A stretch of 64,000 nt of DNA from Labilibaculum filiforme (GCF_002843315.1 NZ_MVDD01000001.1:372001-436000); one strand, 5' to 3'; counted from the stretch's first letter, positions 17,364 to 27,319 are shown. Notes: generated from the letters alone by a model not told the origin. Program-made: numbers and translations.

Positions 17364-19643
17364 ATGATACGATATATCTTGGCAATTTTATTACTATTGC
17401 CACAATACACCTATGCCTTAGGTGAAATAAAAAACAATCAACTTTCTGGAAAAATACACGATTCGGAGAATGGAATAGCTCTTCCCGGTGTAAGTATTTT
17501 TATTCCCGAGTTACAAAAAGGAACCGTTAGCGATTCTGATGGATACTACTTGCTCGAAAATTTACCTACGGGTAAAATCACCATACAATTTTCTTTCATT
17601 GGATACGAAAGTTCGATTAATACAGTAGCAATAACAAAAGAAAACTCGGAACTAAATATCAACTTGCCTTTTACTTCGGTTACTACGCAAGATGTAGTTG
17701 TTTCGGGAGGTTTTCCTTCTGCGCAACACGATAATGCAATTAAAATTTCGGTACTCGCAAAAGAAGATCTAAAAAAACTTTCGACCCCTTCCTTGGGTGA
17801 AAAATTAGCCAGTATACCTGGTGTTGATGTGATTTCCAGGAGTCCGGGAGTTAGTACTCCGGTTATTCGTGGTTTATCCTTAAACAACATTCTTGTTTTA
17901 AACAATGGAGTTCGTCTGGAGAATTTCCAATTCTCTACCGATCATCCTTTTTTAATTAATGATCAGGGAGCAGACCACTTCGAAGTAATTAAAGGCCCTG
18001 CCTCCTTGCTTTACGGATCGGATGCCATGGGTGGTGTAATTAATATGCTTCACGAAAAACCTGCTCCTGCCAATACGCTTAAAGCGGATATTACTAGCGA
18101 GTACCACAGTGTTACACAAGGATTTGCAAATAGTGTTGGCGTAAAAGCTTCCCAAAAAAATTGGTTTTGGATGCTTCGTGCCAATCAACAATCACATAAA
18201 GATTACAAAGATGGAAATGGCGAATACGTTCCCAATACACGTTTTACTTCCAATGGACTACAATTGGGAATAGGGATCACTAAAGATGTTGGAAGCTTTA
18301 AAATTTACTATGATTATTTACAACCCAAACTTGGTATGACTAATGAAGAGTCCATCAATTTAGTAAATGCCGGGGATCGTAAAAATAGACAATGGTATCA
18401 AAACCTGACTCATCATTTAATTTCATCGAGAAACCGTTTATTTATTGGCAACTATAAATTAGAAGTGAATGCTGCTTATCAGTTCAACCAAAGAAGATTG
18501 AACGGGAATCCAGAATCATCGGTTTTTCGCTTAGTAGACATGGACTTAAACACGTTCACTTATGACAGTAAATTGTATTTCCCTAGTTCTGAAACCAGCG
18601 AATTTTTAGTAGGAATTCAAGGAATGCATCAATCCAATACCAATCATGAGGCACCAAACCATATTATTCCTGATGCTCAAATCGACGATTTTTCGGCATT
18701 TGCCCTATTAAAAAAGGAAATTAATACGGTAAATGTTCAATTGGGACTAAGATATGATCATCGATCCTTATACGTTCCGGAACAGGAAGCAGGCGGTCAT
18801 TCGCATGCAGAACCCGAAGAACATGAAGAGGAAGAACATGAAGAAGAAGAAATGGTGCACATTAACCAACAATTCGATAACCTAAACGCATCGCTTGGAG
18901 CAACATTTCATTTATCCGAAAAGCTACTAATGCGAACCAATTTTGCAAGTGGGTATCGCGCACCAAACTTGGCGGAACTAACACAACATGGCTTACACGG
19001 AAACCGTTTTGAGGAGGGAAATGCTAATCTTGATGCCCAAAGAAGTTTAGAATCCGATTTGGGAGTTCATTACCATTCTCAAAATCACAACATCGACTTT
19101 TCGGTTTTCTACAATAAAGTTTACGATTATATCTATTTGGCACCAAGCGATGAACCTGCTCCAGAAGGAACTGGTTTTGTATATTCATATGCCCAGCAAA
19201 ATGCCAAATTATATGGTGGAGAATTGGCAATAAATGTAGCTCCAGCTTCTTTTATAAAATTTCATACCGATTACTCAATGGTGATTGCAAAACAGGATAA
19301 TGGAGAACGTTTGCCATTTATTCCACAACATAAACTACAGACATCGGTTCGCTTTTTTGCAAAAGGCAATAAAACCTTCGAATCTCCTTTTATCAGTTTC
19401 AACTGGAAACATGCCTTAGAACAAAATGATCCGGCTAAATTCGAAAGTAAAACAGCTGCCTATAATTTAATTGGAATTCAGACGGGTACCGATCTTAAAC
19501 TTGGCAATTATCAAGCAAGCGTACTATTGAGTGCCAACAATCTTTTTAATGAAGTATATACCGATCACTTATCGAGTCTAAAACAATTAAACTTCTATAA
19601 TCCTGGAAGAAATATTAGTCTTAAAATATCGATACAACTATAA
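17364..19643 (+). CDS. TonB-dependent outer membrane receptor, probable transition-metal uptake
   Basis: A 759-aa receptor with a signal peptide (about 1-19), a carboxypeptidase-regulatory-like domain (about 28-110, SGKIHDSENGIALPGVSI), a plug domain (about 120-235, including GPASLLYGSDAMGGVINM) and a beta barrel ending in the aromatic-rich C-terminal strand LKISIQL. Residues 477-499 form a loop made almost only of His and Glu. Such loops occur in ZnuD-type zinc receptors and suggest Zn, Ni or Cu rather than a siderophore. The small His-rich protein upstream supports this. The substrate is inferred. Confidence 0.88.
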   Translation: MIRYILAILLLLPQYTYALGEIKNNQLSGKIHDSENGIALPGVSIFIPELQKGTVSDSDGYYLLENLPTGKITIQFSFIGYESSINTVAITKENSELNINLPFTSVTTQDVVVSGGFPSAQHDNAIKISVLAKEDLKKLSTPSLGEKLASIPGVDVISRSPGVSTPVIRGLSLNNILVLNNGVRLENFQFSTDHPFLINDQGADHFEVIKGPASLLYGSDAMGGVINMLHEKPAPANTLKADITSEYHSVTQGFANSVGVKASQKNWFWMLRANQQSHKDYKDGNGEYVPNTRFTSNGLQLGIGITKDVGSFKIYYDYLQPKLGMTNEESINLVNAGDRKNRQWYQNLTHHLISSRNRLFIGNYKLEVNAAYQFNQRRLNGNPESSVFRLVDMDLNTFTYDSKLYFPSSETSEFLVGIQGMHQSNTNHEAPNHIIPDAQIDDFSAFALLKKEINTVNVQLGLRYDHRSLYVPEQEAGGHSHAEPEEHEEEEHEEEEMVHINQQFDNLNASLGATFHLSEKLLMRTNFASGYRAPNLAELTQHGLHGNRFEEGNANLDAQRSLESDLGVHYHSQNHNIDFSVFYNKVYDYIYLAPSDEPAPEGTGFVYSYAQQNAKLYGGELAINVAPASFIKFHTDYSMVIAKQDNGERLPFIPQHKLQTSVRFFAKGNKTFESPFISFNWKHALEQNDPAKFESKTAAYNLIGIQTGTDLKLGNYQASVLLSANNLFNEVYTDHLSSLKQLNFYNPGRNISLKISIQL

Positions 19644-19655
19644 AAAATAGGAACC

Positions 19656-19688
19656 AAGAGGTGAGCTAATGAATAAAGCTCACCTCTT
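19656..19688. terminator. Bidirectional terminator overlapping the end of birA
   Basis: A 12-bp stem (19656-19667 with 19677-19688) lies between the converging receptor and birA genes. Its right arm is the last coding part of birA. Confidence 0.75.
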
Positions 19689-20415
19689 TAAAATTATAGA
19701 TTCGCTCTTCATCCATCGCTTTTATTCGTAGTTGCCCATATTCGGTAATCCCAATAATTTCTCCTTCAAATTGACCATTTTCATCCGAAAACTGATGCTT
19801 CTCCTTCATCCAATACAAAGCGTTCAGGTAATCCTTTTCTAATTGGTCTGATTTGTTGTCTTCCAACTGAAAATACCGATTTTCGATACAGTTCAACAAT
19901 TTTGTCAGTTCCTGATCCAAATCGTACTCTTTACCGGTACAAATTGCCAATGAAGTTGGATTTGGTGCATCGGATACAAATTTTACTTGATTTATATTTA
20001 AACCCAAACCACAAATACTATGACTTAAGACCGATCCCATAATAGAATGTTCGATTAAAATACCTGCAATCTTCTCATCTTCAACATAAATATCATTTGG
20101 CCATTTAATATTGACCTTCTTTAAATAGTTACGCAAATAATCGTAAACCCCTAAGGAAATAACCAAGGAAATTTGAAATTGACGCGCAATTGGTAGAAAT
20201 TCTGGAGTAAGAATGATACTTATGGTAAGGTTTTTGCCTAATTCACTTTCCCAAACATTAGTGCGCTGTCCGCGGCCTTTTGTCTGACTTAATGTCAAAA
20301 CGACAGTTCCACCTGACGGTTTTTGAGTTTTTATCAGCTCTAAAGCAAAATTGTTAGTAGAATGTATTTCATTTTTGCGTATTAATAGCTGGGGAGAAAA
20401 TAAACATCGATTCAT
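19666..20415 (-). CDS. birA: Biotin--[acetyl-CoA-carboxylase] ligase (BirA, monofunctional)
   Basis: This enzyme activates biotin as biotinyl-AMP and attaches it to the carboxylase carrier protein. The 249-aa protein has the biotin-binding GRGQRTNVW (47-55, family GRGRxGRxW) and KWPND (104-108) with IAGILIE following. There is no N-terminal winged helix, so unlike the E. coli enzyme it should not act as a repressor. A small SH3-like C-domain is present. It is divergent from rsfS across a 325-bp spacer. Confidence 0.94.
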   Translation of the reverse strand: MNRCLFSPQLLIRKNEIHSTNNFALELIKTQKPSGGTVVLTLSQTKGRGQRTNVWESELGKNLTISIILTPEFLPIARQFQISLVISLGVYDYLRNYLKKVNIKWPNDIYVEDEKIAGILIEHSIMGSVLSHSICGLGLNINQVKFVSDAPNPTSLAICTGKEYDLDQELTKLLNCIENRYFQLEDNKSDQLEKDYLNALYWMKEKHQFSDENGQFEGEIIGITEYGQLRIKAMDEERIYNFKEVSFIH

Positions 20416-20740
20416 AAATGAAAATTATTAATTTCGACTAGATATAAGGTGTTCTGTTAACAATTGATAATTTGCTAATCTTTGGTAAAATTAATCATTA
20501 CCTTGCATAATGAAAGAAAATGTGAAACTTTGCTTTAGCTATATCCTTATTGCAGACTATAGATATAATAAAACGAAAAAAACAATTTTTAGGAAATAAG
20601 AGGAAACAAAACGAAAAAACAACAAAGATAATTAACTGACTACTATAAAATTAAATAAATATTAGTCCAATTTAAAATCAATTTAAAAAACGATTTTATT
20701 CATTTGAAAAAAAATTATCTTTGTAATTAAAATATTACGA
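20416..20740. other. 325-bp divergent intergenic region between birA and rsfS
   Basis: Very AT-rich, without a credible ORF or RNA gene. A -7-like element precedes rsfS. A second candidate, CTAATCTTTGG, occurs near 20474-20484. Nothing else recognisable was seen. Confidence 0.6.
20716..20723 (+). promoter_or_regulatory. Putative -7 element of the rsfS-ftsH unit
   Basis: TATCTTTG matches TAnnTTTG and lies 17 nt before the rsfS ATG. A TTTG at 20703-20706 is too close to act as the -33 box. Confidence 0.5.
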
Positions 20741-21112
20741 ATGACAGAAAAACAAAGGAATACAACAGAAGAACTTGTTGAATCCTTAATTGAGGGATTA
20801 CAAAAAAATAAAGCAGTTGATATTGTTAAAATTGATCTAAGAAATATTGATAGTTCGGTTTGTAAGTATTTCCTTATTTGCCATGGAACATCGTCCACTC
20901 ATGTAAACGGAATCGCCGCTTCGGCAGAAGAATACGTGAGAGAAAAAATCAATGAAAAATTATGGAGAGTGGAAGGATATCAAAATTCTCAATGGATTTT
21001 ATTGGATTATGCTGATGTTGTAGTTCATATTTTTCAGAAAGAATACAGAGATTTTTATCGACTTGAAAGCTTATGGGCAGATGCTGCTGTTACTAAAATT
21101 CAGAACGCTTAG
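20741..21112 (+). CDS. rsfS: Ribosome silencing factor RsfS (YbeB/Iojap family)
   Basis: It binds ribosomal protein L14 on the large subunit and blocks subunit joining when nutrients are scarce. The 123-aa protein shows the family core: KAVDIVKIDLRNIDSSVCKY near residues 26-45, then HVNGIAASAEEYV and WILLDYADVVVHIF. ftsH follows after 28 bp on the same strand, a pairing often seen in Bacteroidota. Confidence 0.94.
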   Translation: MTEKQRNTTEELVESLIEGLQKNKAVDIVKIDLRNIDSSVCKYFLICHGTSSTHVNGIAASAEEYVREKINEKLWRVEGYQNSQWILLDYADVVVHIFQKEYRDFYRLESLWADAAVTKIQNA

Positions 21113-21140
21113 CCGATTCTATAACCTTTAACTAAAAAGA

Positions 21141-23177
21141 ATGACAGAAAATAATGACCAAAATAAATCTCCTTACCAAAAAGGTAAGAATGGCAACAGT
21201 ATGTTAAAACCGCCAAAATTTAATGCATACTGGGTTTACGGATTAATTGCCGTAGCTTTTATTGCTCTTAATCTTTTAAACATTGGCCAAAAAGCACAGG
21301 AAACTAGTTGGCAAAAGGTGAAAAACGAAATGATTCGCAACTCGGATGTGGAACGAATTGTTGTAGTTCGTAATCTTCTTGAAGTAAATGTTTTCCTGAA
21401 ATCGGAAAGTCTGGACAAATATCCAGCTCTTTTCGAAAGTAGTTTTGATTCTCCTTCGAAAGCAGGACCTCATTACACGTTCCCAATTGGTTCTATTGAG
21501 CAATTTGCAGATCAATTAAACGAGGCTCAGGAAGGTGTTTCTGATATGAACAGAATTGAACCGGAATACACCACTCAGGAAAATTATTTTGGCGATTTTA
21601 TTGGCTGGATTTTACCGTTTGCCTTAATTATTGGAATATGGTTTTATGTATTCCGAAGAATGAGCAAAGGTTCGGGCGGAGCTGGTGGAGGTGGTAACAT
21701 CTTTAACGTTGGTAAATCGAAAGCAAAAGTTTTCGACAAAGAATCTAATATCAATGTTAACTTTAAGGATGTTGCTGGTTTAGCGGAAGCAAAACAGGAA
21801 GTTGAAGAAATTGTAGAATTTCTAAAACATCCACAAAGATATACCAAACTAGGAGGTAAAATTCCTAAAGGAGCACTATTAGTAGGACCTCCGGGAACTG
21901 GTAAAACATTGCTGGCAAAAGCAGTTGCTGGTGAAGCCAACGTTCCTTTCTTTAGCATGTCGGGTTCCGATTTTGTGGAAATGTTTGTTGGTGTTGGAGC
22001 AAGTCGCGTTCGTGATTTGTTTAAACAAGCAAAAGAAAAATCGCCTTGTATTGTATTTATCGATGAGATTGATGCAATTGGTAGAGCGCGTGGTAAAAAT
22101 CCTAACATGGGTTCGAACGACGAGCGTGAGAATACTTTAAATCAGTTACTAACTGAAATGGATGGTTTCGACACCAATTCAGGTGTAATTATTTTAGCCG
22201 CAACCAACCGTGCTGATATCCTAGACCGTGCTTTGATGCGTGCTGGTCGTTTCGATCGTCAGATTCATGTTGAACTACCTGATTTAAACGAGCGTAGAGA
22301 AATATTTGGTGTTCACTTACGTCCATTAAAATTAGATCCAAATTTGGACAAAGAATTTTTAGCGAAACAAACTCCGGGATTCTCGGGTGCTGATATTGCA
22401 AATGTATGTAACGAATCGGCTCTGATTGCTGCAAGAAAGAAAAAGGAAATTATTGAAAAACAAGATTTCTTAGATGCCATCGATCGTATTATTGGTGGAT
22501 TAGAAAAGAAAAATAAAATTATATCTCTTCAGGAAAAGAAAACCATTGCCTACCACGAAGCTGGTCATGCTACCATTTCATGGATGTTGGAACATGCTCA
22601 TCCATTAGTAAAGGTAACTATTGTTCCTCGAGGAAAAGCGCTGGGTGCAGCTTGGTATTTGCCAGAAGAGAGAAGCATTACTACTAAAGAGCAAATGCTC
22701 GACGAAATGTGTTCTACCTTAGGTGGACGTGCTGCAGAAGAAATTACTTTTGCCAAAGTTTCAACTGGTGCACAAAACGATTTGGAAAAAGTAACCAAAC
22801 AAGCAATTGCCATGGTTTCCATTTTCGGAATGAGTGATAAAGTAGGAAATGTTAGTTATTACGACTCGTCGGGACAATCGGATTATGGTTTCTCGAAACC
22901 ATACAGCGAAAAGACAGCAGAGCTAATTGATTCGGAAGTAAAGATCTTAATCGAGAATAGTTACAAAAGAGCCAAGCAAGTGCTTCTTGACAATATGGCA
23001 GAACACAAAAAGCTTGCAGAATTACTTTTGGAACGTGAAGTTATCTTTAGTGAAGATTTGGAAGCTATTTTTGGACCAAGAAAATTTGGTGAACCTGAAG
23101 GTTTAACTGCAAAAAAAGTAAGTCCAAATCCGGAGGTCGAAAACAAGATTGAAGACAATGAAAATCAGGCTGTTTAA
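21141..23177 (+). CDS. ftsH: ATP-dependent zinc metalloprotease FtsH
   Basis: A membrane-anchored AAA+ protease that degrades unassembled membrane proteins and regulatory proteins. Two membrane helices (about 29-48 and 153-171) flank a periplasmic domain. The AAA+ module has Walker A GPPGTGKT (249-256) and the second region of homology ([21 protein letters not shown]). The zinc-binding HEAGH is at 472-476. A Gly-rich linker (about 177-186) joins the second helix to the ATPase. The acidic C-tail ends with NEDNEN-like residues. The length of 678 aa is normal. Confidence 0.97.
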   Translation: MTENNDQNKSPYQKGKNGNSMLKPPKFNAYWVYGLIAVAFIALNLLNIGQKAQETSWQKVKNEMIRNSDVERIVVVRNLLEVNVFLKSESLDKYPALFESSFDSPSKAGPHYTFPIGSIEQFADQLNEAQEGVSDMNRIEPEYTTQENYFGDFIGWILPFALIIGIWFYVFRRMSKGSGGAGGGGNIFNVGKSKAKVFDKESNINVNFKDVAGLAEAKQEVEEIVEFLKHPQRYTKLGGKIPKGALLVGPPGTGKTLLAKAVAGEANVPFFSMSGSDFVEMFVGVGASRVRDLFKQAKEKSPCIVFIDEIDAIGRARGKNPNMGSNDERENTLNQLLTEMDGFDTNSGVIILAATNRADILDRALMRAGRFDRQIHVELPDLNERREIFGVHLRPLKLDPNLDKEFLAKQTPGFSGADIANVCNESALIAARKKKEIIEKQDFLDAIDRIIGGLEKKNKIISLQEKKTIAYHEAGHATISWMLEHAHPLVKVTIVPRGKALGAAWYLPEERSITTKEQMLDEMCSTLGGRAAEEITFAKVSTGAQNDLEKVTKQAIAMVSIFGMSDKVGNVSYYDSSGQSDYGFSKPYSEKTAELIDSEVKILIENSYKRAKQVLLDNMAEHKKLAELLLEREVIFSEDLEAIFGPRKFGEPEGLTAKKVSPNPEVENKIEDNENQAV

Positions 23178-23204
23178 CCAGTCCTTATCACAATAAATAT
23201 AATC

Positions 23205-23243
23205 GCTAAATTATTGAGGAAACTCAGTGATTTAGCTTTTTTA
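23205..23243 (+). terminator. Terminator after ftsH
   Basis: An imperfect 14-bp stem (GCTAAAT... with ...ATTTAGC) closed by a short GGAAA loop, followed by six T. Confidence 0.7.
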
Positions 23244-23393
23244 TTTATAGCACTTTTTCAGTTCACTTAATAAAGACAGGGGAATAACAACCCAATTGTC
23301 AGAAGTGCTGAAAAAATACTATTTTTGAAAACAAATAACTACGAAAGCAAAATCTGCAGGTAAAAAACAGATTCAACTATTAAAATATATCAA

Positions 23394-24218
23394 GTGGGGA
23401 ATTTTATTATAAGAACATTATCAGCAGCCGTTTTTGCAATTGTTTTACTTGCAGGAATAAGCCTTCACCCAATTGGTTTTTTAGCCGTATTTCTTGCAAT
23501 TACCCTAATGGGAGTGTTTGAATTTTATAAACTGGCAAAAAAAGCAAATAGCTCACCACAATTAATTACAGGTATGCTTGCTTCTGGCACACTATTTTTA
23601 GGCTGTTTTGTCGCAAATTATTTTAACAATACAAGTATTTTCCTTTTGTTAGGTGTGCTACTGGTAATGATTCCTATTATTGAATTGTACCGAAAAAAAG
23701 AAAATCCATTTGCAAATATTGCTTTTACTTTATTGGGTATAATCTATGTGGCACTCCCCTTCTCTCTACTAAATTATCTTGCTTTTCCATTTAATGATCA
23801 GCAATTTCATTACGAAATTGTTCTGGGTGTATTTGTTATGATTTGGGCAAATGATACAGGAGCATATTTGGTTGGAGTTAATTTTGGGAAACACCGACTA
23901 TTTGAACGAATCTCGCCTAAAAAGTCTTGGGAAGGAAGTATTGGAGGAGCAATTATAACCCTTGTTGTTGCATGGCTTTACTCCAGTTTCTTTAATGACC
24001 TAAGTCTAATTCAGAGTTTAGTAATTGGTGTAACTGTAGTATTTTTCGGTTCCATTGGCGATTTAGTGGAATCTCTATTTAAGCGAAGTATTCAAGTTAA
24101 AGATTCGGGAAATATACTCCCTGGACATGGAGGAATACTCGATCGTTTTGATGCAATTTTACTTGTATCACCAATGGTTTTTGTATTCTTGCAAGTAATC
24201 AAGGAATTTTTTCATTAA
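23394..24218 (+). CDS. cdsA: Phosphatidate cytidylyltransferase (CdsA)
   Basis: This enzyme makes CDP-diacylglycerol from phosphatidate and CTP in the inner membrane. The 274-aa protein has about seven hydrophobic segments. The complete CDP-DAG synthase signature lies near the C-terminus (KRSIQVKDSGNILPGHGG followed by DRFD). It starts with GTG; no ATG occurs before residue 39, which would cut into the first helices. The next gene, psd, uses the same lipid pathway two steps later. Confidence 0.94.
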   Translation: MGNFIIRTLSAAVFAIVLLAGISLHPIGFLAVFLAITLMGVFEFYKLAKKANSSPQLITGMLASGTLFLGCFVANYFNNTSIFLLLGVLLVMIPIIELYRKKENPFANIAFTLLGIIYVALPFSLLNYLAFPFNDQQFHYEIVLGVFVMIWANDTGAYLVGVNFGKHRLFERISPKKSWEGSIGGAIITLVVAWLYSSFFNDLSLIQSLVIGVTVVFFGSIGDLVESLFKRSIQVKDSGNILPGHGGILDRFDAILLVSPMVFVFLQVIKEFFH

Positions 24219-24223
24219 ATTTG
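24216..24223 (+). promoter_or_regulatory. Putative -7 element for psd overlapping the cdsA stop
   Basis: TAAATTTG matches TAnnTTTG, 20 nt before the psd ATG. It includes the TAA stop of cdsA. No -33 box is evident. Confidence 0.35.
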
Positions 24224-24243
24224 CAAAAATTTAAATTCAAAAC

Positions 24244-24903
24244 ATGACAATTCACAAGGAAGGATACGGAATCATTGCAGTGTTTTTTTTACTACTTACA
24301 GCCATAGATGCTCTAATTTATTTTACGATTGGTTCTGGTCTTTTACTCGATATATTTTTAGTTGCAACCATCGCTTTTTTCTTATTGGTGGTTTCCTTCT
24401 TCAGAGTTCCAAAACGAATTCCTGTAGTTGGAGATAATTTGATTATTGCTCCTGCAGATGGAAAAGTGGTTGTTATAGAAGAAACTGAAGAATCGGAATA
24501 TTTTAAAGATAAAAGACTTCAGGTTTCTATCTTCATGTCGCCATTAAACGTGCACATTAACTGGTATCCAGTACAAGGAATCATCAAATATTGCAAACAC
24601 CATAGTGGCTTATTTTTAAAAGCGTGGTTGCCAAAATCATCTACCGAAAACGAAAGAACAACGATCGTTATTGAAAAAGATGATAAAATTACCATCTTAA
24701 TGCGACAAATTGCTGGTGCAGTAGCTCGTCGTATCGTTTCCTATTCGGTTGTTGGCGAAAAAGTAATTCAATGTGAGCAGGAAGGATTCATTAAATTTGG
24801 CTCTAGAGTTGATTTATATCTTCCTTTAGGAACAAAAATTGATGTAAAATTAAACCAGAAAGTAACTGGTTCGCAAACAATCATTGGTCGTTTCTCCGAT
24901 TAA
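24244..24903 (+). CDS. psd: Phosphatidylserine decarboxylase (short type II, Psd)
   Basis: This enzyme forms phosphatidylethanolamine from phosphatidylserine using a pyruvoyl group made by self-cleavage. The cleavage motif is F185-G186-S187-R188, so Ser187 becomes the pyruvoyl residue. Two N-terminal hydrophobic segments (about 9-30 and 33-53) anchor it. At 219 aa it is the short form common in Bacteroidota. It is 25 bp from cdsA; pssA is 8 kb away in the same window. Confidence 0.95.
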   Translation: MTIHKEGYGIIAVFFLLLTAIDALIYFTIGSGLLLDIFLVATIAFFLLVVSFFRVPKRIPVVGDNLIIAPADGKVVVIEETEESEYFKDKRLQVSIFMSPLNVHINWYPVQGIIKYCKHHSGLFLKAWLPKSSTENERTTIVIEKDDKITILMRQIAGAVARRIVSYSVVGEKVIQCEQEGFIKFGSRVDLYLPLGTKIDVKLNQKVTGSQTIIGRFSD

Positions 24904-24997
24904 ATTTAAGCGTACTTTCTAGTTATAATCAATAATTTTTCAGGTCTGATCTGTAAAAAGTCGTAACTTCATGTCTGCGAACTTTTAACCCAATATC

Positions 24998-25864
24998 ATG
25001 ACAAAAATTATTCGATTTATTGCAATTGCTCTCATTTGCATACAAGCTATGCCAAGTTTTGGGCAACAAACAGATGTTCCTGTATTTTTGAGCTCGGAAC
25101 TTGAATTTGTGTGGGAAAGTGAGAATACGCTCGAAATTCCCGAATCGGCTTTTTACGATGCCACAAATAATTGCATCTATGTTTCTAATATTAAAGGCTT
25201 CCCCAGCGGTCAGGACGGAAATGGTTACATTTCCAAACTCAACTTAAAAGGTGAAATTATTACACACAAATGGGTTACTGGACTCGATGCCCCAAAAGGA
25301 ATGGCAAAATATGGCAACTTCCTTTTTGTAAGCGACATAAACGATTTGGTAGTAATAGATATTAGTAAGGGTGAAATTGTTAAGAAATATCCTGCCCCAA
25401 CAGCTATTTTTCTGAATGATGTTACTGTAAATCCTAAAACGGGAACTATTTACGTTTCAGACGCTAGAGCCTCTAGTATTTATCGTTTAAAAAATGGCAA
25501 GTTTGATATCTGGCTAAAAGATGTACAACTCGAACGTATAAATGGCCTCACTTTTAAAGATGACTTTCTTTGTGCCGGTGTTCTCAACAAAATTCTGAAA
25601 ATTGAGACCGATACAAAATTAATTAACACTCTTGTTGATAACACAGGAAGTATAGATGGCTTACTAAATACTGATGAAAACACTTGGATCATTTCAGATT
25701 GGATTGGTAACGTACAGATCATTGAATCGGGAAAAATTAAAAAGTTACTAAGCTCGGCCGAGCAACAAATTAATGCTGCCGACTTAGGCTATATTCCCGA
25801 ACAGAAAATTATTTTAGTTCCTACCTTTCACAACAATCGGGTAACTGCCTATCGGTTAAAATAG
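24998..25864 (+). CDS. Secreted SMP-30/gluconolactonase-like beta-propeller protein
   Basis: A 288-aa protein with a signal peptide (residues 1-22, ending SFGQ). Repeated strand patterns of a six-bladed propeller follow, such as FYDATNNCIYVSNIKG, GNFLFVSDINDLVVID, KTGTIYVSDARASSIYRL and WIISDWIGNVQIIESG. The fold is shared by lactonases and by sugar-sensing proteins. Catalytic metal ligands are not securely identified, so no substrate is proposed. The SDR gene follows after 7 bp and is probably cotranscribed. Confidence 0.75.
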   Translation: MTKIIRFIAIALICIQAMPSFGQQTDVPVFLSSELEFVWESENTLEIPESAFYDATNNCIYVSNIKGFPSGQDGNGYISKLNLKGEIITHKWVTGLDAPKGMAKYGNFLFVSDINDLVVIDISKGEIVKKYPAPTAIFLNDVTVNPKTGTIYVSDARASSIYRLKNGKFDIWLKDVQLERINGLTFKDDFLCAGVLNKILKIETDTKLINTLVDNTGSIDGLLNTDENTWIISDWIGNVQIIESGKIKKLLSSAEQQINAADLGYIPEQKIILVPTFHNNRVTAYRLK

Positions 25865-25871
25865 TAAGCTT

Positions 25872-26648
25872 ATGGATTTACATATTAAAAATCAGCTATT
25901 TGTAGTTTGCGGGGCGACATCGGGATTTGGAAATGCCGTTTTAAAAAATTTACTTGCCGATGGAGCAAAAGTAATTGCGATTGCTCGCGGACAAGAGAAG
26001 TTAGACCAATTACAAAAAGCCAACCCAATACAGATGGAAAGCTTTTGCGGGGATATTACTCAATCGGAAAGCATATACTTATTATTGCAGAAAATTGGCA
26101 ACAGAAAGCTCTCTGGTGCTTTTATAAATGCAGGTGGACCACCAGCAATGAAAACCTTAGAAACAAAACTTGACGATTGGGATAATGCCTATCATCAGCT
26201 ATTGCGATGGAAAGTGGAATTAACACAAGCTTTAGTTCCACTTATGATGAAAGAGAAATATGGCAGAATGGTTTTTCTGGAAAGCGCATCGGTGAAACAA
26301 CCTATCGATAATTTGGTACTAAGCACCTCGCTTCGCCTTTCGGTTGTTGGTTTTGTTAAAACCTTATCGCAGGAGATCGCTGAATCGGGAGTTACACTAA
26401 ATATTATTGGACCAGGATATCATGAAACCCCAGCAATTAAGCGACTATCAGACAAAAAAGCCGAGCAGGAAAATATTACTTCTCAAGAAGCAAAAGACAA
26501 AATTACCGCGGGCATCCGAATGAAACGAATGGGTAACCCAGAAGATTTAGGTCAGTTGGCCACATGGCTGCTCTCCCCTTCGTCGGGATATATTACCGGC
26601 CAAACTATTAGCGTTGATGGCGGACAGATTTTAGGAATACACGGATAA
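25872..26648 (+). CDS. Short-chain dehydrogenase/reductase, atypical active site
   Basis: A 258-aa Rossmann protein with dinucleotide motif GATSGFG (14-20), NAGG (86-89) and a C-terminal SVDGGQILGIHG typical of FabG-like SDRs. The catalytic Ser is in ESAS (137-140), but the Tyr expected about 13 residues later is Ser (STSLR, 151-155), and the YxxxK pattern is missing. A known SDR subgroup related to 3-oxoacyl-ACP reductases has this change. It may reduce its substrate by another acid, or bind NAD(P) without classical catalysis. Its partner is the propeller protein upstream. Confidence 0.85.
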   Translation: MDLHIKNQLFVVCGATSGFGNAVLKNLLADGAKVIAIARGQEKLDQLQKANPIQMESFCGDITQSESIYLLLQKIGNRKLSGAFINAGGPPAMKTLETKLDDWDNAYHQLLRWKVELTQALVPLMMKEKYGRMVFLESASVKQPIDNLVLSTSLRLSVVGFVKTLSQEIAESGVTLNIIGPGYHETPAIKRLSDKKAEQENITSQEAKDKITAGIRMKRMGNPEDLGQLATWLLSPSSGYITGQTISVDGGQILGIHG

Positions 26649-26650
26649 AA

Positions 26651-26692
26651 AACAAAACCCAAAGAATTGAGTCCTTTGGGTTTTGTTTTTTC
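26651..26692 (+). terminator. Strong terminator after the SDR gene
   Basis: A 14-bp stem (26651-26664 with 26674-26687) followed by a T tract. It isolates the SDR operon from the repeat region that follows. Confidence 0.88.
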
Positions 26693-26729
26693 TTATTCAG
26701 AAATATTTAAAACCTCTTTTTCTAAAAAA

Positions 26730-26859
26730 CAATAACCGTTACGCGGTATAGAAATGCAAATTCGCTAGAATGGACAACTTTAAAATTGCTCGTAGAGCAT
26801 TAGGTTTTGTAACATAATTAGAATATCTTAATTTATACTCCGTAGGAGTTGTGGCTAAT
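26730..26859. repeat. Palindrome set, copy 1 left part (A, B, C)
   Basis: A is ACCG-TTACG-CGGT, B is TGCTC-GTA-GAGCA and C is ACTCC-GTA-GGAGT. C lies directly after the transposase stop codon. The ~55 bp beginning at A recur at 27380 with few changes; B recurs at 27602. Confidence 0.8.
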
Positions 26860-27319
26860 CGTGAAATTCAAAAAGGAACTTTTCATCAAATTCTATTTCA
26901 AATTTCTTGAGGAATTGTATATACTCCTTTCTAAAACTATTTTTATGATGATGCTCTTCCTGATTAAGAATATAATTGTATACCGAATTTAATTGTGACC
27001 GACTATAAGAAAAAGCACCATATCCCTCTTGCCAAGCAAATTTGCCCATACATAATTTCTCCTTATTAATAAATAAGGATGATGTTCGTTTAATTTCATG
27101 AACCGTTTCGGAAATAGATTTATTTGCATTTACGCCAATTAAAATATGAATATGATCTTCCACTCCACCAACAATAATTGATTTGTGATTCATTTCTCGA
27201 ATAATACCAGATATATAAGCAAAAACTCTTTCCCGAATATTTTTACGCAAACAAGAATCACGAAATTTGACAGCAAAAATTAATTGAACATACAATTGGG
27301 TATAACTTCCTGGTTTCAT
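26855..27319 (-). CDS. REP-associated tyrosine transposase (RAYT, IS200/Y1 family)
   Basis: A 154-aa HUH-type single-strand transposase. The metal-binding HIH is H56-I-H58 in EDHIHIL. The C-terminal helix GYGAFSYSRSQL...YNYILNQEEHH carries the likely nucleophile Y116, in the pattern seen in Y1 transposases that act on short palindromes. All key residues and the full length are intact, so it is probably functional. It stands inside the palindrome set, with palindrome C just after its stop and palindrome D 11 bp before its ATG. No terminal inverted repeats of a classical insertion sequence are seen. Confidence 0.88.
   Translation of the reverse strand: MKPGSYTQLYVQLIFAVKFRDSCLRKNIRERVFAYISGIIREMNHKSIIVGGVEDHIHILIGVNANKSISETVHEIKRTSSLFINKEKLCMGKFAWQEGYGAFSYSRSQLNSVYNYILNQEEHHHKNSFRKEYIQFLKKFEIEFDEKFLFEFHD

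Noticed and set aside
26651-26692. Part of the palindrome set of the RAYT locus
   Set aside because: It is a long stem with a T tract directly after the SDR stop, which fits a normal terminator and lacks the GTA/TAC loop.
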